DNA of 64,000 nucleotides, taken from Thermoanaerobacter wiegelii Rt8.B1 (GTDB lineage Bacteria; Bacillota; Thermoanaerobacteria; Thermoanaerobacterales; Thermoanaerobacteraceae). The stretch lies in the NCBI RefSeq assembly GCF_000147695.2, contig NC_015958.1, positions 2,525,501 to 2,589,500 of the forward strand, in the 5' to 3' direction. The notes below the pieces were generated by a model. That model saw only the letters and a list, made by a program, of their open reading frames with translations, was not told the origin of the DNA and made no database searches. The position numbers and the translations under genes are program-made. Positions 48,676 to 58,121 of the stretch are shown piece after piece; within the stretch, counting starts at the first letter, position 1; each line of letters begins with the position of its first letter.

Positions 48676-50421
48676 ATGCTAAGAAAAAAGTGGCTTCCTC
48701 TAGTTGTGACCCTATTTTTTATCCTATCTGTCTTTTTAACTTCATGTAGCAGTAAGACACAAACCCAAACACCTCAAACTTCAGAAGAAACAAATAAAAC
48801 TCCTACCGCTTCAGTTCAAGATAGTGACAACTGGACTAAAGCAAAAGACACTTCGAAAATACCGGAAGCATCAAAGTCTCGCACTGACACAATTATAATA
48901 GGTCTTCATGAACCAAAAGGAGTTTTCAATCCTCTCTATGCTGAAACATCATACGACATGTACGTAAACAGCGCTATGTTTGATAGCTTACTAGATGTAG
49001 ACTTCGATGGAACATATATTCCTTCTCTTGCAAAGAGTTGGGATGTAGACAAAGATAGCAATACTATGACCTTCCATTTAAGGGATGACGTGAAATTTAG
49101 TGATGGAACACCTTTGACAGCTAAGGACGTAGAATTTTCTTATTATGTACTAGCTGATCCTACTTATGATGGGCCAATTTCTTTAGCTGCAGCAGGAATC
49201 AAAGGGTTTAAAGAATATAATGAAGGAAATGCAGACAAAATTGAAGGCATTAAAGTAATAGATGACCATACAATACAAATTCAATTAGAAAAAGTTCTCG
49301 GAACATCTTTGTCAGACCTCAATATCCCGGTTATCCCACAACATTATTATGGAAAAGATTTTGCTAAAGGCAAATTAGATGGAGTAAAGGCTCTTGAAGA
49401 AAAACCGCTTGGATCAGGTCCTTATGTATTTGAAAAATTTGTTCCTGGTCAAGAAGTTGACTTAGTCGCAAACGAAAATTACTGGAAAGGCACTCCAAAA
49501 ATTAAACACCTGATTTACAAAACTACAACAGATGAAACAGCTGTTCAAATGTTACAAACAGGTGAAACGGACTACGAGACCTCAAACATCTCTGCAAAGA
49601 AAGATAATGTAGAGTTACTTGAAAGTCTTGGATTTGTTGATTATAGTTTGCTTCCAACTAATGGTTATGGTTATATAGCTTTCAATCACAAACTGCCAAA
49701 ATTTCAAGATGTAAGGGTGCGTAAAGCATTAGCCTATGGCCTTAACCGCAAAGCTATAGTCGATGCTGTATACCAAGGCTTAGCAGAAGTAAGAGATGTG
49801 CCACAGTCTAAAGTATCATGGGCATATCCTGATGAATCTCAGATAATACATTACGACTATAACCCAGAAAAAGCTAAACAGCTTTTAGATGAAGCTGGCT
49901 GGAAAGTAGGGCCTGATGGATATCGCTATAAAGACGGTAAGAAATTTACAATACACTTCTTAGCTTCATCACCTAATCCAGTAAATGATGCTTTAGTACC
50001 AATGGCAGTAGAAAACTATAAAGAATTGGGTATAGAATTTGTGGCAGAACCTCTTGAATTCAACGCTATAATTGACAAGGTCAATAAAGGCGATTTTGAA
50101 ATGTACTTCATGGCTTGGGGATTAACTCCTGAACCAGATCCTTATACAATATTCTTCTCAAAAGGCTCGCAAAATAGAATAGGGTATGCAAATCCAAAAG
50201 TTGATGAACTCATACTAAAGGGCCGTGAAGAAACAGATATTAATAAGCGCAAAGAAATTTATCATGAACTTTACAAAGTGTTAAACGATGACTTGCCATA
50301 TATATTCATGTATCAGAGAAATGACCTCAACGCGAAGAACGCTAGAGTAGTAGGATTCCAGATTTCATCCTTCAGAGATTTTACTTATTCACTGTATCAA
50401 GCAGAAATTCTTCAGTACTAA
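48676..50421 (+). CDS. oppA: Oligopeptide ABC transporter substrate-binding lipoprotein
   Basis: A 581-residue extracellular solute-binding protein, family 5. The signal peptide ends at the lipobox LTSC (Cys ~26), followed by a Ser/Thr-rich linker. The mature part shows the cluster C pattern: SLAKSWDVDKDSNTMTFHLR and DVKFSDGTPLTAKDVEFSYY. It is anchored at the outer membrane face and delivers peptides to the permease pair downstream. The ATG at 48676 follows AAGGGGGA. It is the first gene of a five-gene operon and is separated from the permease by a partial terminator, which favours excess binding protein. Confidence 0.93.
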   Translation: MLRKKWLPLVVTLFFILSVFLTSCSSKTQTQTPQTSEETNKTPTASVQDSDNWTKAKDTSKIPEASKSRTDTIIIGLHEPKGVFNPLYAETSYDMYVNSAMFDSLLDVDFDGTYIPSLAKSWDVDKDSNTMTFHLRDDVKFSDGTPLTAKDVEFSYYVLADPTYDGPISLAAAGIKGFKEYNEGNADKIEGIKVIDDHTIQIQLEKVLGTSLSDLNIPVIPQHYYGKDFAKGKLDGVKALEEKPLGSGPYVFEKFVPGQEVDLVANENYWKGTPKIKHLIYKTTTDETAVQMLQTGETDYETSNISAKKDNVELLESLGFVDYSLLPTNGYGYIAFNHKLPKFQDVRVRKALAYGLNRKAIVDAVYQGLAEVRDVPQSKVSWAYPDESQIIHYDYNPEKAKQLLDEAGWKVGPDGYRYKDGKKFTIHFLASSPNPVNDALVPMAVENYKELGIEFVAEPLEFNAIIDKVNKGDFEMYFMAWGLTPEPDPYTIFFSKGSQNRIGYANPKVDELILKGREETDINKRKEIYHELYKVLNDDLPYIFMYQRNDLNAKNARVVGFQISSFRDFTYSLYQAEILQY

Positions 50422-50430
50422 TTTAAATTT

Positions 50431-50462
50431 AAAAAGCCCGGGCTGTTAAGGGCCGGGCTTTT
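50431..50462 (+). terminator. Internal (partial) terminator after oppA
   Basis: AAAAAGCCCGG and CCGGGCTTTT form a G+C-rich stem with a short T-run, between the binding protein and permease genes. Confidence 0.75.
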
Positions 50463-50481
50463 CATCTATAGGAGGGATAGA

Positions 50482-51447
50482 ATGACACAGTTTATTATAC
50501 GCAGACTACTACAGAGTATTCCTACATTAATTGGAGCTTCTATAATAATATTTTTAATTTTTGCAATGGCACCTGGTGACTATGTTACCTCTCAACTTCA
50601 AAATCCTAAGATGACTGAGGAAAGGGCTGCACAATTAAGGGCCCTTTATGGATTGGACAAACCACTACCCGAAAGGTATATTTCTTGGGCAAGCGGTGTC
50701 TTAAAAGGTGATTTGGGCGACTCTTTAATGTTTAAAAAACCGGTTATACAGGTAATAAATAATTTTATATGGAATTCCTTTATATTGGGAGTAGCTATAA
50801 TGTTCTTTGAATGGTTGATTGCCTCTATAGTAGGTATCTATTCTGCTATACGGCAGTATTCTGTATTTGACACTATAGCTACCCTGCTTGTATTTATTCT
50901 TTACTCTTTACCCTCTTTCTTTTTAGGACTTGTTATGCTTAAAGTTTTTGCAGTAGACCTCAGATGGTTCCCCTTAGGTGGAATGATAACAACAGGATCC
51001 AATTATACTGGTTGGGCCCATATAGTTGATGTTGCAAAGCACATGGTACTTCCTGTTGCTACTCTAACTTTAATAAATGTAGGGGGCTTAAGCCGCTATT
51101 TTAGGGCAAATATGCTAGAAGTCATAAAGCAAGATTATATAAGGACTGCCAGAGCTAAAGGCTTAAAGGAAAGAACTGTTATTTTTAAACATGCTTTAAG
51201 AAATGCTCTTCTACCTTTGATCACTTTGTTTACTTTAGAATTACCTAGCTTATTTGCAGGTGCAATGATAACAGAAAGAATATATAACTGGCCAGGCATT
51301 GGTAAAGTCGTTCTAGAAGGAATTTATATAAGGGATTATCCATTGTTTTTAGGATACACAATGCTGATAACTGTTCTTACAATTTTAGCAAATATTTTAG
51401 CTGATGTTTTGTATGGCGTTGCTGATCCACGTGTAAGACTTAAATAG
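50482..51447 (+). CDS. oppB: Oligopeptide ABC transporter permease, OppB type
   Basis: A 321-residue inner-membrane permease with six helices. It starts FIIRRLLQSIPTLIGASIIIF, the usual OppB/DppB N-terminus, and carries the EAA loop (RTARAKGLKERTVIFKHALRNALLP) that contacts the ATPase. It works with OppC as the membrane channel. The ATG at 50482 follows AGGAGGG. The gene is 12 bases before oppC. Confidence 0.94.
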   Translation: MTQFIIRRLLQSIPTLIGASIIIFLIFAMAPGDYVTSQLQNPKMTEERAAQLRALYGLDKPLPERYISWASGVLKGDLGDSLMFKKPVIQVINNFIWNSFILGVAIMFFEWLIASIVGIYSAIRQYSVFDTIATLLVFILYSLPSFFLGLVMLKVFAVDLRWFPLGGMITTGSNYTGWAHIVDVAKHMVLPVATLTLINVGGLSRYFRANMLEVIKQDYIRTARAKGLKERTVIFKHALRNALLPLITLFTLELPSLFAGAMITERIYNWPGIGKVVLEGIYIRDYPLFLGYTMLITVLTILANILADVLYGVADPRVRLK

Positions 51448-51459
51448 GGGGGATAGAGC

Positions 51460-52389
51460 TTGGATCGACTCAATGTAAATCAACCTCTTGATTATAAAAA
51501 GAAAAATAATCTGAAAAAGGCACCTTCGATTTGGAGAGACGCTTTCCATAGATTTTTAAAAAATAAATACGCCATATTGGGACTGGTAATTTTGACTTTT
51601 ATGTTCCTTTTCTCTTTTGTAGGGCCTTATTTTTCGCCTTATCTGGATGCAAAAATAGATGTATCAAAAGGAAATCAACCACCAAGTGCAGAACATTGGC
51701 TTGGTACAGATAATCTAGGAAGAGATGTGCTTCTAAGACTTATGCTTGCAGGTAGAATTTCCCTTACAATAGGGATTGCAGCTACTTTGATAATCGTTTT
51801 AATCGGTGGAATATTAGGCTCTATCGCAGGATATTACGGAGGCTGGTTAGATGTCATAATAATGAGGTTGGCAGATATCATTTACGCTATGCCTGGTCTT
51901 CCTATTCTAATCATGCTAGGTGCAATAATGTCTGACTTGAAAATTCCACCCTCTCAAAGAATATACTATGTTATGTTTATCTTAGGATTTATATCCTGGG
52001 TAGGTCTTGCAAGGCTTATACGAAGCCAAATTTTGAGTTTAAAAGAGCAGGAATTCATGCTGGCAACAGAAGTTTTAGGTTTAAGAGATAGTAAAAAAAT
52101 AATAAAGCACCTTTTCCCCAATGTATTACCTACTGTCATAGTTTCTGCAACCTTGGGAGTAGCTGGCGCAATATTATCAGAATCTGCTTTAAGTTTCTTA
52201 GGACTAGGTGTCATCCCTCCAACACCTTCTTGGGGATATATGCTGTCTGCTGCAAATAATATGATCGATTTTGCAAAGCGTCCATGGCTTTGGATTCCGC
52301 CAGGTGTCGCTATAATGCTAACTGTCGTAGCTATCAACTTCATTGGTGATGCTTTAAGAGACGCTTTCGATCCTAGACAAAAAATTTAG
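51460..52389 (+). CDS. oppC: Oligopeptide ABC transporter permease, OppC type
   Basis: A 309-residue permease. The N-terminal OppC region (WRDAFHRFLKNKYAILGLVI) is followed by HWLGTDNLGRDVLLRLM and an EAA loop near EVLGLRDSKKIIKHLFPNVLP. It pairs with OppB. The start is a TTG at 51460, after GGGGGGATAG. The gene ends 11 bases before oppD. Confidence 0.94.
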   Translation: MDRLNVNQPLDYKKKNNLKKAPSIWRDAFHRFLKNKYAILGLVILTFMFLFSFVGPYFSPYLDAKIDVSKGNQPPSAEHWLGTDNLGRDVLLRLMLAGRISLTIGIAATLIIVLIGGILGSIAGYYGGWLDVIIMRLADIIYAMPGLPILIMLGAIMSDLKIPPSQRIYYVMFILGFISWVGLARLIRSQILSLKEQEFMLATEVLGLRDSKKIIKHLFPNVLPTVIVSATLGVAGAILSESALSFLGLGVIPPTPSWGYMLSAANNMIDFAKRPWLWIPPGVAIMLTVVAINFIGDALRDAFDPRQKI

Positions 52390-52400
52390 GAGGAATCAAA

Positions 52401-53384
52401 ATGGCAAAAAATCTAGTAGAATTTCACAATCTCAAAACTTTTTTCTACACTGAAGAAGGTGTTGTAAAAGCAGTAAATGATGTAAGTTTCTCTATACGAG
52501 AAGGGGAAACGGTGTGCATTGTCGGTGAGTCTGGCTGCGGCAAAAGTGTAACTGCTTTATCTCTAATGAGATTAATTCAGTCTCCTCCTGGGAAAATTGA
52601 AGGTGGCGAAATAATCTTTGATGGGCGAGATATTCTTAAATTAAGTGAGGCAGAAATGAGAAGAATACGCGGTAATGAAATAGGTATGATATTCCAGGAG
52701 CCAATGACTTCTTTAAATCCTGTTTTAACAATTGGAGAACAAATAATGGAGCCTTTAATGGTGCATAAACTCATGACTAAAAAAGAGGCCTGGAATAAGG
52801 CTATTGAACTCATTAAACAAGTTGGCATACCAAGAGCTGAACAGATAATGACAAGTTATCCTCATGAACTAAGCGGTGGTATGAGACAGCGTATAATGAT
52901 TGCAATCGCTCTAAGTTGCGATCCAAAACTTTTAATAGCTGATGAGCCAACCACTGCTCTTGATGTAACAATTCAAGCCCAAATCCTTGACCTTTTGAGA
53001 AAAATAAAGCAGGAAAGAAATATGGCTTTAATGCTTATAACCCATGACCTTGGAATTGTTGCTGAAATAGCTGACTACGTAGTGGTTATGTATGCTGGAA
53101 AAGTTATTGAAGAAGCTCCTGTAAGAGAACTTTTCAAAAACCCTAAACACCCATATACAAGAGGTCTTTTAAAGGCAAAACCAATAATTGGTCAAAGGCA
53201 AGAAAGACTATACACAATCCCAGGGCAAGTGCCTAACCCTATTGGTTTAGGAGACTATTGTTATTTTAGCGATAGGTGCGAATATGCAATGGACATTTGC
53301 CGCCAAAAGATACCTCAACTTACAGCTGACGAAAATGGGCACAAAGTCGCCTGCTGGCTCTATGAAGGAGAGTGGAAAAAATGA
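52401..53384 (+). CDS. oppD: Oligopeptide ABC transporter ATPase, OppD type
   Basis: A 327-residue ATPase with Walker [10 protein letters not shown], signature LSGGMRQR, Walker [13 protein letters not shown] and H-loop ITHDLG. The C-terminal oligopeptide-transporter domain has a cysteine set ([14 protein letters not shown] … CWLYEG) that in this family can bind a [4Fe-4S] cluster. It pairs with OppF. The ATG at 52401 follows AGGAGGAA. Confidence 0.95.
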   Translation: MAKNLVEFHNLKTFFYTEEGVVKAVNDVSFSIREGETVCIVGESGCGKSVTALSLMRLIQSPPGKIEGGEIIFDGRDILKLSEAEMRRIRGNEIGMIFQEPMTSLNPVLTIGEQIMEPLMVHKLMTKKEAWNKAIELIKQVGIPRAEQIMTSYPHELSGGMRQRIMIAIALSCDPKLLIADEPTTALDVTIQAQILDLLRKIKQERNMALMLITHDLGIVAEIADYVVVMYAGKVIEEAPVRELFKNPKHPYTRGLLKAKPIIGQRQERLYTIPGQVPNPIGLGDYCYFSDRCEYAMDICRQKIPQLTADENGHKVACWLYEGEWKK

Positions 53385-54346
53385 GTGAACCTTTAATAGA
53401 AGTAAAAAACCTTAAAAAATACTTCCCAATACGAGGCGGTATTTTACAAAGGACGATAGGATATGTAAAAGCAGTAGATGGAGTGACATTCACTATAAAT
53501 AAAGGTGAAACTTTAAGTCTTGTTGGCGAATCTGGTTGTGGTAAAAGCACAGTCGGGCGTACTATAATAAGGTTGTATGATAAAACTGACGGAGAGGTTT
53601 TTTACAAATCTATTCCTATTCACAGTCTCAAAAAAAGCGAGCTTAGAAAACTAAGACCTAAAATGCAATTGGTTTTCCAAGACCCCTTTAGCTCTTTAAA
53701 CCCACGCCTTAGAGTAGGAGATGCCATAGGAGAAGCTCTTTTAGACCATGGCCTTATTTCTAAAAATGAATTGCGGGATAAAGTCATAGAAACAATGGAG
53801 ATATGCGGATTAGCTCCGTACCATATAGACCGCTATCCTCACGAATTTTCTGGTGGTCAGCGTCAAAGAATAGGAATAGCTCGTGCACTCATTTTAGATC
53901 CTGAATTTATTGTGTTAGACGAACCTGTATCTTCTCTTGACGTATCAATACAAGCCCAAATAATCAACCTGCTTATGGATTTGCAAGAGCAAAAAGGGTT
54001 AACTTATTTGTTTATTTCTCACGATTTGAGTGTAGTAGAGCATATAAGCACAAGAGTTGCAGTAATGTATCTTGGGTCTATAGTTGAAATGGCAGCACGA
54101 GACGAACTTTTTGCCCATCCACTTCACCCCTATACACAAGCCCTTTTGTCTGCCGTTCCAATTCCAGACCCAGACTTAAAAAGAGAAAGAATAATCTTAG
54201 AAGGAGATATCCCGAGCCCTGCGAATCCACCAAAAGGATGCAAATTCCACACAAGATGCCCACTTGCTAAAGACATTTGTAGAGAGCAAGTACCAGAATA
54301 CAAAGATGTAGGAGGAGGGCATTTCGTAGCTTGCCATTTGGTATAG
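53381..54346 (+). CDS. oppF: Oligopeptide ABC transporter ATPase, OppF type
   Basis: A 321-residue ATPase with Walker [10 protein letters not shown], signature [10 protein letters not shown], Walker [13 protein letters not shown] and the C-terminal domain [14 protein letters not shown] … CHLV. The ATG at 53381 overlaps the oppD stop as ATGA; a GTG at 53372 is an alternative start but less well placed. The stop at 54346 abuts the stop of the convergent MFS gene at 54347, with no terminator between them. Confidence 0.95.
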   Translation: MSEPLIEVKNLKKYFPIRGGILQRTIGYVKAVDGVTFTINKGETLSLVGESGCGKSTVGRTIIRLYDKTDGEVFYKSIPIHSLKKSELRKLRPKMQLVFQDPFSSLNPRLRVGDAIGEALLDHGLISKNELRDKVIETMEICGLAPYHIDRYPHEFSGGQRQRIGIARALILDPEFIVLDEPVSSLDVSIQAQIINLLMDLQEQKGLTYLFISHDLSVVEHISTRVAVMYLGSIVEMAARDELFAHPLHPYTQALLSAVPIPDPDLKRERIILEGDIPSPANPPKGCKFHTRCPLAKDICREQVPEYKDVGGGHFVACHLV

Positions 54347-55618
54347 CTAGATGCCTTCCACATCTTTTTGAATTTCTTCTTCAAAAGAAAAGTTACTATT
54401 GCTTAGCTTCTCAATAAAAATCGGTTTAATAAATATAGCAAAATACAAAAGACTTACTAATAGTATTACAAACGTAATTAGAAAGGGATAAGTATAATTT
54501 TGATTTTCTAGGATATAGCCAGCTAAATAGCTGGCTATTGCTGATCCTATACTCCTTAAAAGTGATTTTACTCCAGCAAAAAAATCCCTTTTTTCTTCCT
54601 CTACAACAGACATTGTTTGACTTTCTATCATATTATTCAAAAGCGTAAAACTACCACTTCTTAGTAAAAATATTGTTGAAAACATCATTACAGAAATATT
54701 ATTAAAGGCTAATATAAGTGCAAACAATAAATTCATCCCATATACATAGTAATAAGCTTTAATGGTTCCAAATTTATTTATTATCCATGGCATTATCATA
54801 GAAGCAAAAAACAGAATTAGCCCATTTATTGTAAGCAAATAGGAGACATATTCATCGCTCCAACCCATCCGAAATTTCACAATCACGTTTTGGAAAGGAA
54901 TTATCGTAGAAAAAGCCATACCCGCCAAAAAAAGATAAAAAATAATTAAAAGAATTTTTTTATCAAAAACTTGGTAAATTCTAATATTTGACAATAACAA
55001 CTTACTCTTACCTTTATCAAAACTATTGTTTACGCATGGCAACAAAATCCCTCTTAATAAAGCCGCCACTAAAATTAACACGGCTGATATATACACAGAA
55101 CTTTGATATTTTGTATTACCACATGATAACCAATTTGGTATAAAGCCTCCCAAAAGCGTACCTAATCCACTAAATAGAGTAAAAACAGCAAATAAAAGGC
55201 TATAACTTACAGTTTCCAATTCATTTGTCTCAGCATATGAAAATAAAAGCTGTATTTCTGTTGTAATCAAAAAGGAAATTCCTATAAATTGTATAATCTG
55301 TGCCAAATAAAAAACTCCTATAGATTCCCCTAATCCAAAAAGCCCATATCCTATCCCTGTAAGAGTTATTCCTGATATAAAAATTCGTTTTCTCCCAATA
55401 TAATTAGCAAAAAAACCTGCTGGAATAGCAGCTGCCCCCATCACTAAAGTTCCTACAGAATTAAGAGCTCCTATTTGTTCAGGAGAAACGTTTAAAGCAA
55501 GCAAGTGCAAATTTAATACTAAACCAAAAATCCCCATTCCTATACCCAATAAGGCTTCAGTTGCTATAAAACGTTTTACTTCTTTGGGCAAAAATTTAAC
55601 CTGGGCGATGAACGACAT
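54347..55618 (-). CDS. MFS transporter
   Basis: A 423-residue protein with about 12 membrane helices. The MFS loop motif GFFANYIGRKRIFISG is present between helices 2 and 3. The second half follows a hydrophilic linker (NNSFDKGKSKLLLSN). It resembles drug/sugar-type facilitators, but the substrate is unknown. The ATG at 55618 follows GGAAAGGAG. A hairpin terminator lies 34 bases upstream. It shares no spacer with oppF, so transcription from the two sides should collide. Confidence 0.85.
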   Translation of the reverse strand: MSFIAQVKFLPKEVKRFIATEALLGIGMGIFGLVLNLHLLALNVSPEQIGALNSVGTLVMGAAAIPAGFFANYIGRKRIFISGITLTGIGYGLFGLGESIGVFYLAQIIQFIGISFLITTEIQLLFSYAETNELETVSYSLLFAVFTLFSGLGTLLGGFIPNWLSCGNTKYQSSVYISAVLILVAALLRGILLPCVNNSFDKGKSKLLLSNIRIYQVFDKKILLIIFYLFLAGMAFSTIIPFQNVIVKFRMGWSDEYVSYLLTINGLILFFASMIMPWIINKFGTIKAYYYVYGMNLLFALILAFNNISVMMFSTIFLLRSGSFTLLNNMIESQTMSVVEEEKRDFFAGVKSLLRSIGSAIASYLAGYILENQNYTYPFLITFVILLVSLLYFAIFIKPIFIEKLSNSNFSFEEEIQKDVEGI

Positions 55619-55651
55619 ATATGTTCTCCTTTCCTCCCGTATATATCCTCC

Positions 55652-55678
55652 AAAAAAGCCGCTTTAAAAGGCGGCTTT
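55652..55678 (-). terminator. Terminator upstream of the MFS gene
   Basis: AAAGCCGCC and GGCGGCTTT around TTTAAA, with a U-run on the minus strand. It ends transcription of the small gene at 55708-55828. Confidence 0.75.
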
Positions 55679-55707
55679 AGAAATACTCAAAAGTTATCCA
55701 TGTCTTC

Positions 55708-55828
55708 TTAAAAAAGGTATTTCACAAAGTCATTGATTCCAAAGGAAAGCAAAACAGACAAACCAATTACTACCATTACCGTTGTTAACTTCAACTTTTA
55801 AATTGCGAATTACTTCATCAACACTCAT
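55708..55828 (-). pseudogene. 39-residue single-span membrane protein, one-base frameshift
   Basis: The ATG at 55828 reads MSVDEVIRNLK and then a non-hydrophobic frame ending in TGA. Removing one A from the AAAA run at 55796-55799 gives LKLTTVMVVIGLSVLLSFGI then NDFVKYLF and a stop at 55708. The repaired product is an amphipathic start plus one membrane helix. The 121-base length is one over a multiple of three. A terminator follows directly, which supports a real transcribed unit. Confidence 0.5.
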
Positions 55829-55929
55829 TTTATGTAAAGCACTTTTTTACTTCAACACTTTTGTCTTCTATAAAATATCACCTTTTTACTTTTAATTTAT
55901 TTTCATTATACTCCTAATAACTGCAAATT

Positions 55930-56032
55930 GCAATCAGTCAAATTCTCTATTGCGGGAAAAGTAAAGAGCAATTTGAGTGCCTTTTCCTTGTCTTTTGAGA
56001 AAATCCCCAAAATTAAGTCTGCAGACAAAGGG
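55930..56032 (-). pseudogene. Fragment of a second RAYT gene
   Basis: The minus strand reads SADLILGIFSKDKEKALKLL, close to TDLILGIFSDDKKKAIEQF in the intact RAYT at 56092-56895. No start or other conserved motifs remain. It lies just beyond one REP copy, so it is a decayed relative cut by the repeat. Confidence 0.6.
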
Positions 56033-56063
56033 AACAGACAAAGGAGACGGTTCCTCTTGTCTG
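56022..56063. repeat. REP palindrome downstream of the RAYT gene
   Basis: A partial CAGACAAAGGGAA is followed by a full hairpin CAGACAAAGGA-GACGG-TTCCTCTTGTCTG at 56035-56063. It lies between the intact RAYT and the RAYT fragment. Confidence 0.8.
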
Positions 56064-56091
56064 ATCTTTTAAATTTAATCAGGCTATATAG

Positions 56092-56895
56092 TCAGGCTTT
56101 GCCTTTTTCTTTCAAAATCTTATGTATACTATACCTAGTCACCCCAGCAATAGAAGCAATATCTTTAATTGAAAGTCCGGTTTTTTCTCTGTATTTTTTT
56201 ATTAAGTCATGCCATTCTTTACGTTTTTTAATTTCCAGATTTTCTATATCTTTAATCCCAAATTCCATCGCCATTTCTTTAAATAACTCTTTGGCTTCTC
56301 CCGTACTCATTTTTTCTTCTTCAATGTCGATAAAAACTTCATTGCCTTCTGTCTGCTCCATATATTTCTTAAACTGTTCTATAGCTTTCTTTTTATCATC
56401 AGAGAAAATACCTAAAATCAAGTCTGTATCTACAATTTGACACATTTCATCATTATCGCTAAGATAACAGCTATAACTGCTCCACTTATAATCAGAAACT
56501 TTTTTCACTAGTCCCGCTTTTACCGGATTTTGATGAATGTATCTTACTAATGCTATAACGTAACTCTCATCTTCAACTGGCTCACTTCTAAACCTATCCT
56601 GAAATAAATGCCCTGTCCTATCGTATTTTTTATTAAAATAAGAAGCATAAGTTCCTGCAATCCTCTTAATAGAACCTGATAAATCTTCATTGCCTTCCTT
56701 GATCATCAAATGAACATGGTTACTCATTAGACAAAAAGCAGTTAAATAAAACTTCCCGTCTAGCTTTTTCTCTGCCAATATTTCTATAAAGCGATTTTTA
56801 TCATCATCACTTCTGAATATATTTTTCTTTTCATTTCCCCGCAACATCACATGATAATATCCACTCTTGCTTTTAACTCTTGACTTTCTAGGCAT
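56092..56895 (-). CDS. REP-associated tyrosine transposase (RAYT, Y1 family)
   Basis: A 267-residue protein related to IS200 Y1 transposases. The HUH metal motif is His60-Val-His62 in MSNHVHLMIK. The probable catalytic Tyr119 is in VRYIHQNPVKAGLV, and the family blocks GHLFQDRFRSEPV and YHVMLRGN are intact. The C-terminus (TGLSIKDIASIAGVTRYSIH) is a helix-turn-helix, an addition seen in some RAYT groups. The gene is bracketed by CAGACAAA…TTGTCTG palindromes at 56022-56063 and 56922-56965, and more lie at 60.2 and 61.9 kb. These are the likely substrates. It is a stand-alone, apparently intact gene. Confidence 0.92.
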   Translation of the reverse strand: MPRKSRVKSKSGYYHVMLRGNEKKNIFRSDDDKNRFIEILAEKKLDGKFYLTAFCLMSNHVHLMIKEGNEDLSGSIKRIAGTYASYFNKKYDRTGHLFQDRFRSEPVEDESYVIALVRYIHQNPVKAGLVKKVSDYKWSSYSCYLSDNDEMCQIVDTDLILGIFSDDKKKAIEQFKKYMEQTEGNEVFIDIEEEKMSTGEAKELFKEMAMEFGIKDIENLEIKKRKEWHDLIKKYREKTGLSIKDIASIAGVTRYSIHKILKEKGKA

Positions 56896-56921
56896 TTATA
56901 TCCACTCCAAAAATAATAATT

Positions 56922-56965
56922 CAGACAAAAGGAACCGTCCCCCTTGTCTTTAGTCTCCCTTGTCT
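56922..56965. repeat. REP palindrome upstream of the RAYT gene
   Basis: CAGACAAAAGG-AACCGTCC-CCCTTGTCT at 56922-56949, followed by a partial copy TCTCCCTTGTCTG to 56965. Confidence 0.85.
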
Positions 56966-56981
56966 GATTATAACATATAAA

Positions 56982-58121
56982 TTAGATAAAATCTCCCATT
57001 TTTTCAGAAGTTTTAATTTTATATATTCCTAACAGGATAAAGGTTAATGCAAAAGCCAACAGTATGATTATATTCATATAAACATCGCTTAAACTACCAC
57101 CCATTTGAATTTTTTCTATAGCGTCTATTGCCCATTTCTGTGGTATAAAATCAGAAAGCTTTTGAAATGATTTTGGCATTAAATATAATGGCCAGAAAGC
57201 TCCCCCTAACATACAAGTAGGTGTAATAATTAAAGTAGACAAGGTATTAGAATAACTTGTAGAGGGTGAAAAAGCAACTATCATTGAACTTAAACCAATA
57301 GAGGTTATTCCAAAAGAAACTAGTACTAAAAAAACATCAAATGTCGCTTTTGTAAAACCTAAGTTTAATATAAAGGTAATCAACGCAAGTATAAAAGCTA
57401 TTTGAAAAACTGTCAAAATTAAATTTACAAAGAAATTGCTCACTAAATAAGTTCTTGGCTTTAAAGGAGAAGCAAAAATTCTGTAAAAAGTTTTATCTCT
57501 CTTCTCCACAAGTACAAAATTAGAAATATTAAAAGTGCTAAACATCAAAAACATTATAAAAAATCCTAAACTTCTTGTTGTTGCCACTGCCATCTTCCCT
57601 ATATCTTCAACAATATATGTTTTCAAGCTAAAAGGACTGTTCTTATAAAGGTCGTACATCTTATAAAAATTTTCTTTATTTCCTTCAGATGCCTTACTTA
57701 AATTGTAAAGAACATTTATCTTGCGGTCAAGATAACTTTTCAAAAATAAGGTGGTTTCTTCCCCTTTTATTGATACAATCTCTACATCCTTTGGATTTCC
57801 CTTCAAAATTTCTTCTTCAAATCTTTGAGGAATCACTATAGCGCTGTCAACTTCTCCTTTCGATACTTTATCATTTATCTCATTTTCTTTCAGAAAAACA
57901 ACCTTGAATTTATCCGTTTTTTCCAATGAATTAATTAAATCTGTTGAAATCTGACTTTTATCTCTATTTACAACACCTATTCTAAGTTGCCCGCTGCCAC
58001 CATAGGTAAAAAGCAAAAAGAAAAATGGAATTATAATACCAGAAATCAATAAAATAATATTCCCTTTCCTTCTAAAAAACAACTTTACTGTATTCTTCAT
58101 AACCAAAAATAGCTCTCTCAC
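56982..58121 (-). CDS. ABC-2 type exporter permease (second)
   Basis: A 379-residue membrane protein with one N-terminal helix, a large external domain (~residues 45-190) and five to six C-terminal helices including the SLGFFIMFLMFSTFNISNF and LGGAFWPLYLMP blocks of ABC-2 permeases. The start is a GTG at 58121, immediately after the stop of the preceding gene, with GGAGG just upstream. It forms the channel with the paralogue at 58122-59237 and the ATPase. It may export a drug, antibiotic or lipid; the substrate is unknown. Confidence 0.88.
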   Translation of the reverse strand: MRELFLVMKNTVKLFFRRKGNIILLISGIIIPFFFLLFTYGGSGQLRIGVVNRDKSQISTDLINSLEKTDKFKVVFLKENEINDKVSKGEVDSAIVIPQRFEEEILKGNPKDVEIVSIKGEETTLFLKSYLDRKINVLYNLSKASEGNKENFYKMYDLYKNSPFSLKTYIVEDIGKMAVATTRSLGFFIMFLMFSTFNISNFVLVEKRDKTFYRIFASPLKPRTYLVSNFFVNLILTVFQIAFILALITFILNLGFTKATFDVFLVLVSFGITSIGLSSMIVAFSPSTSYSNTLSTLIITPTCMLGGAFWPLYLMPKSFQKLSDFIPQKWAIDAIEKIQMGGSLSDVYMNIIILLAFALTFILLGIYKIKTSEKMGDFI

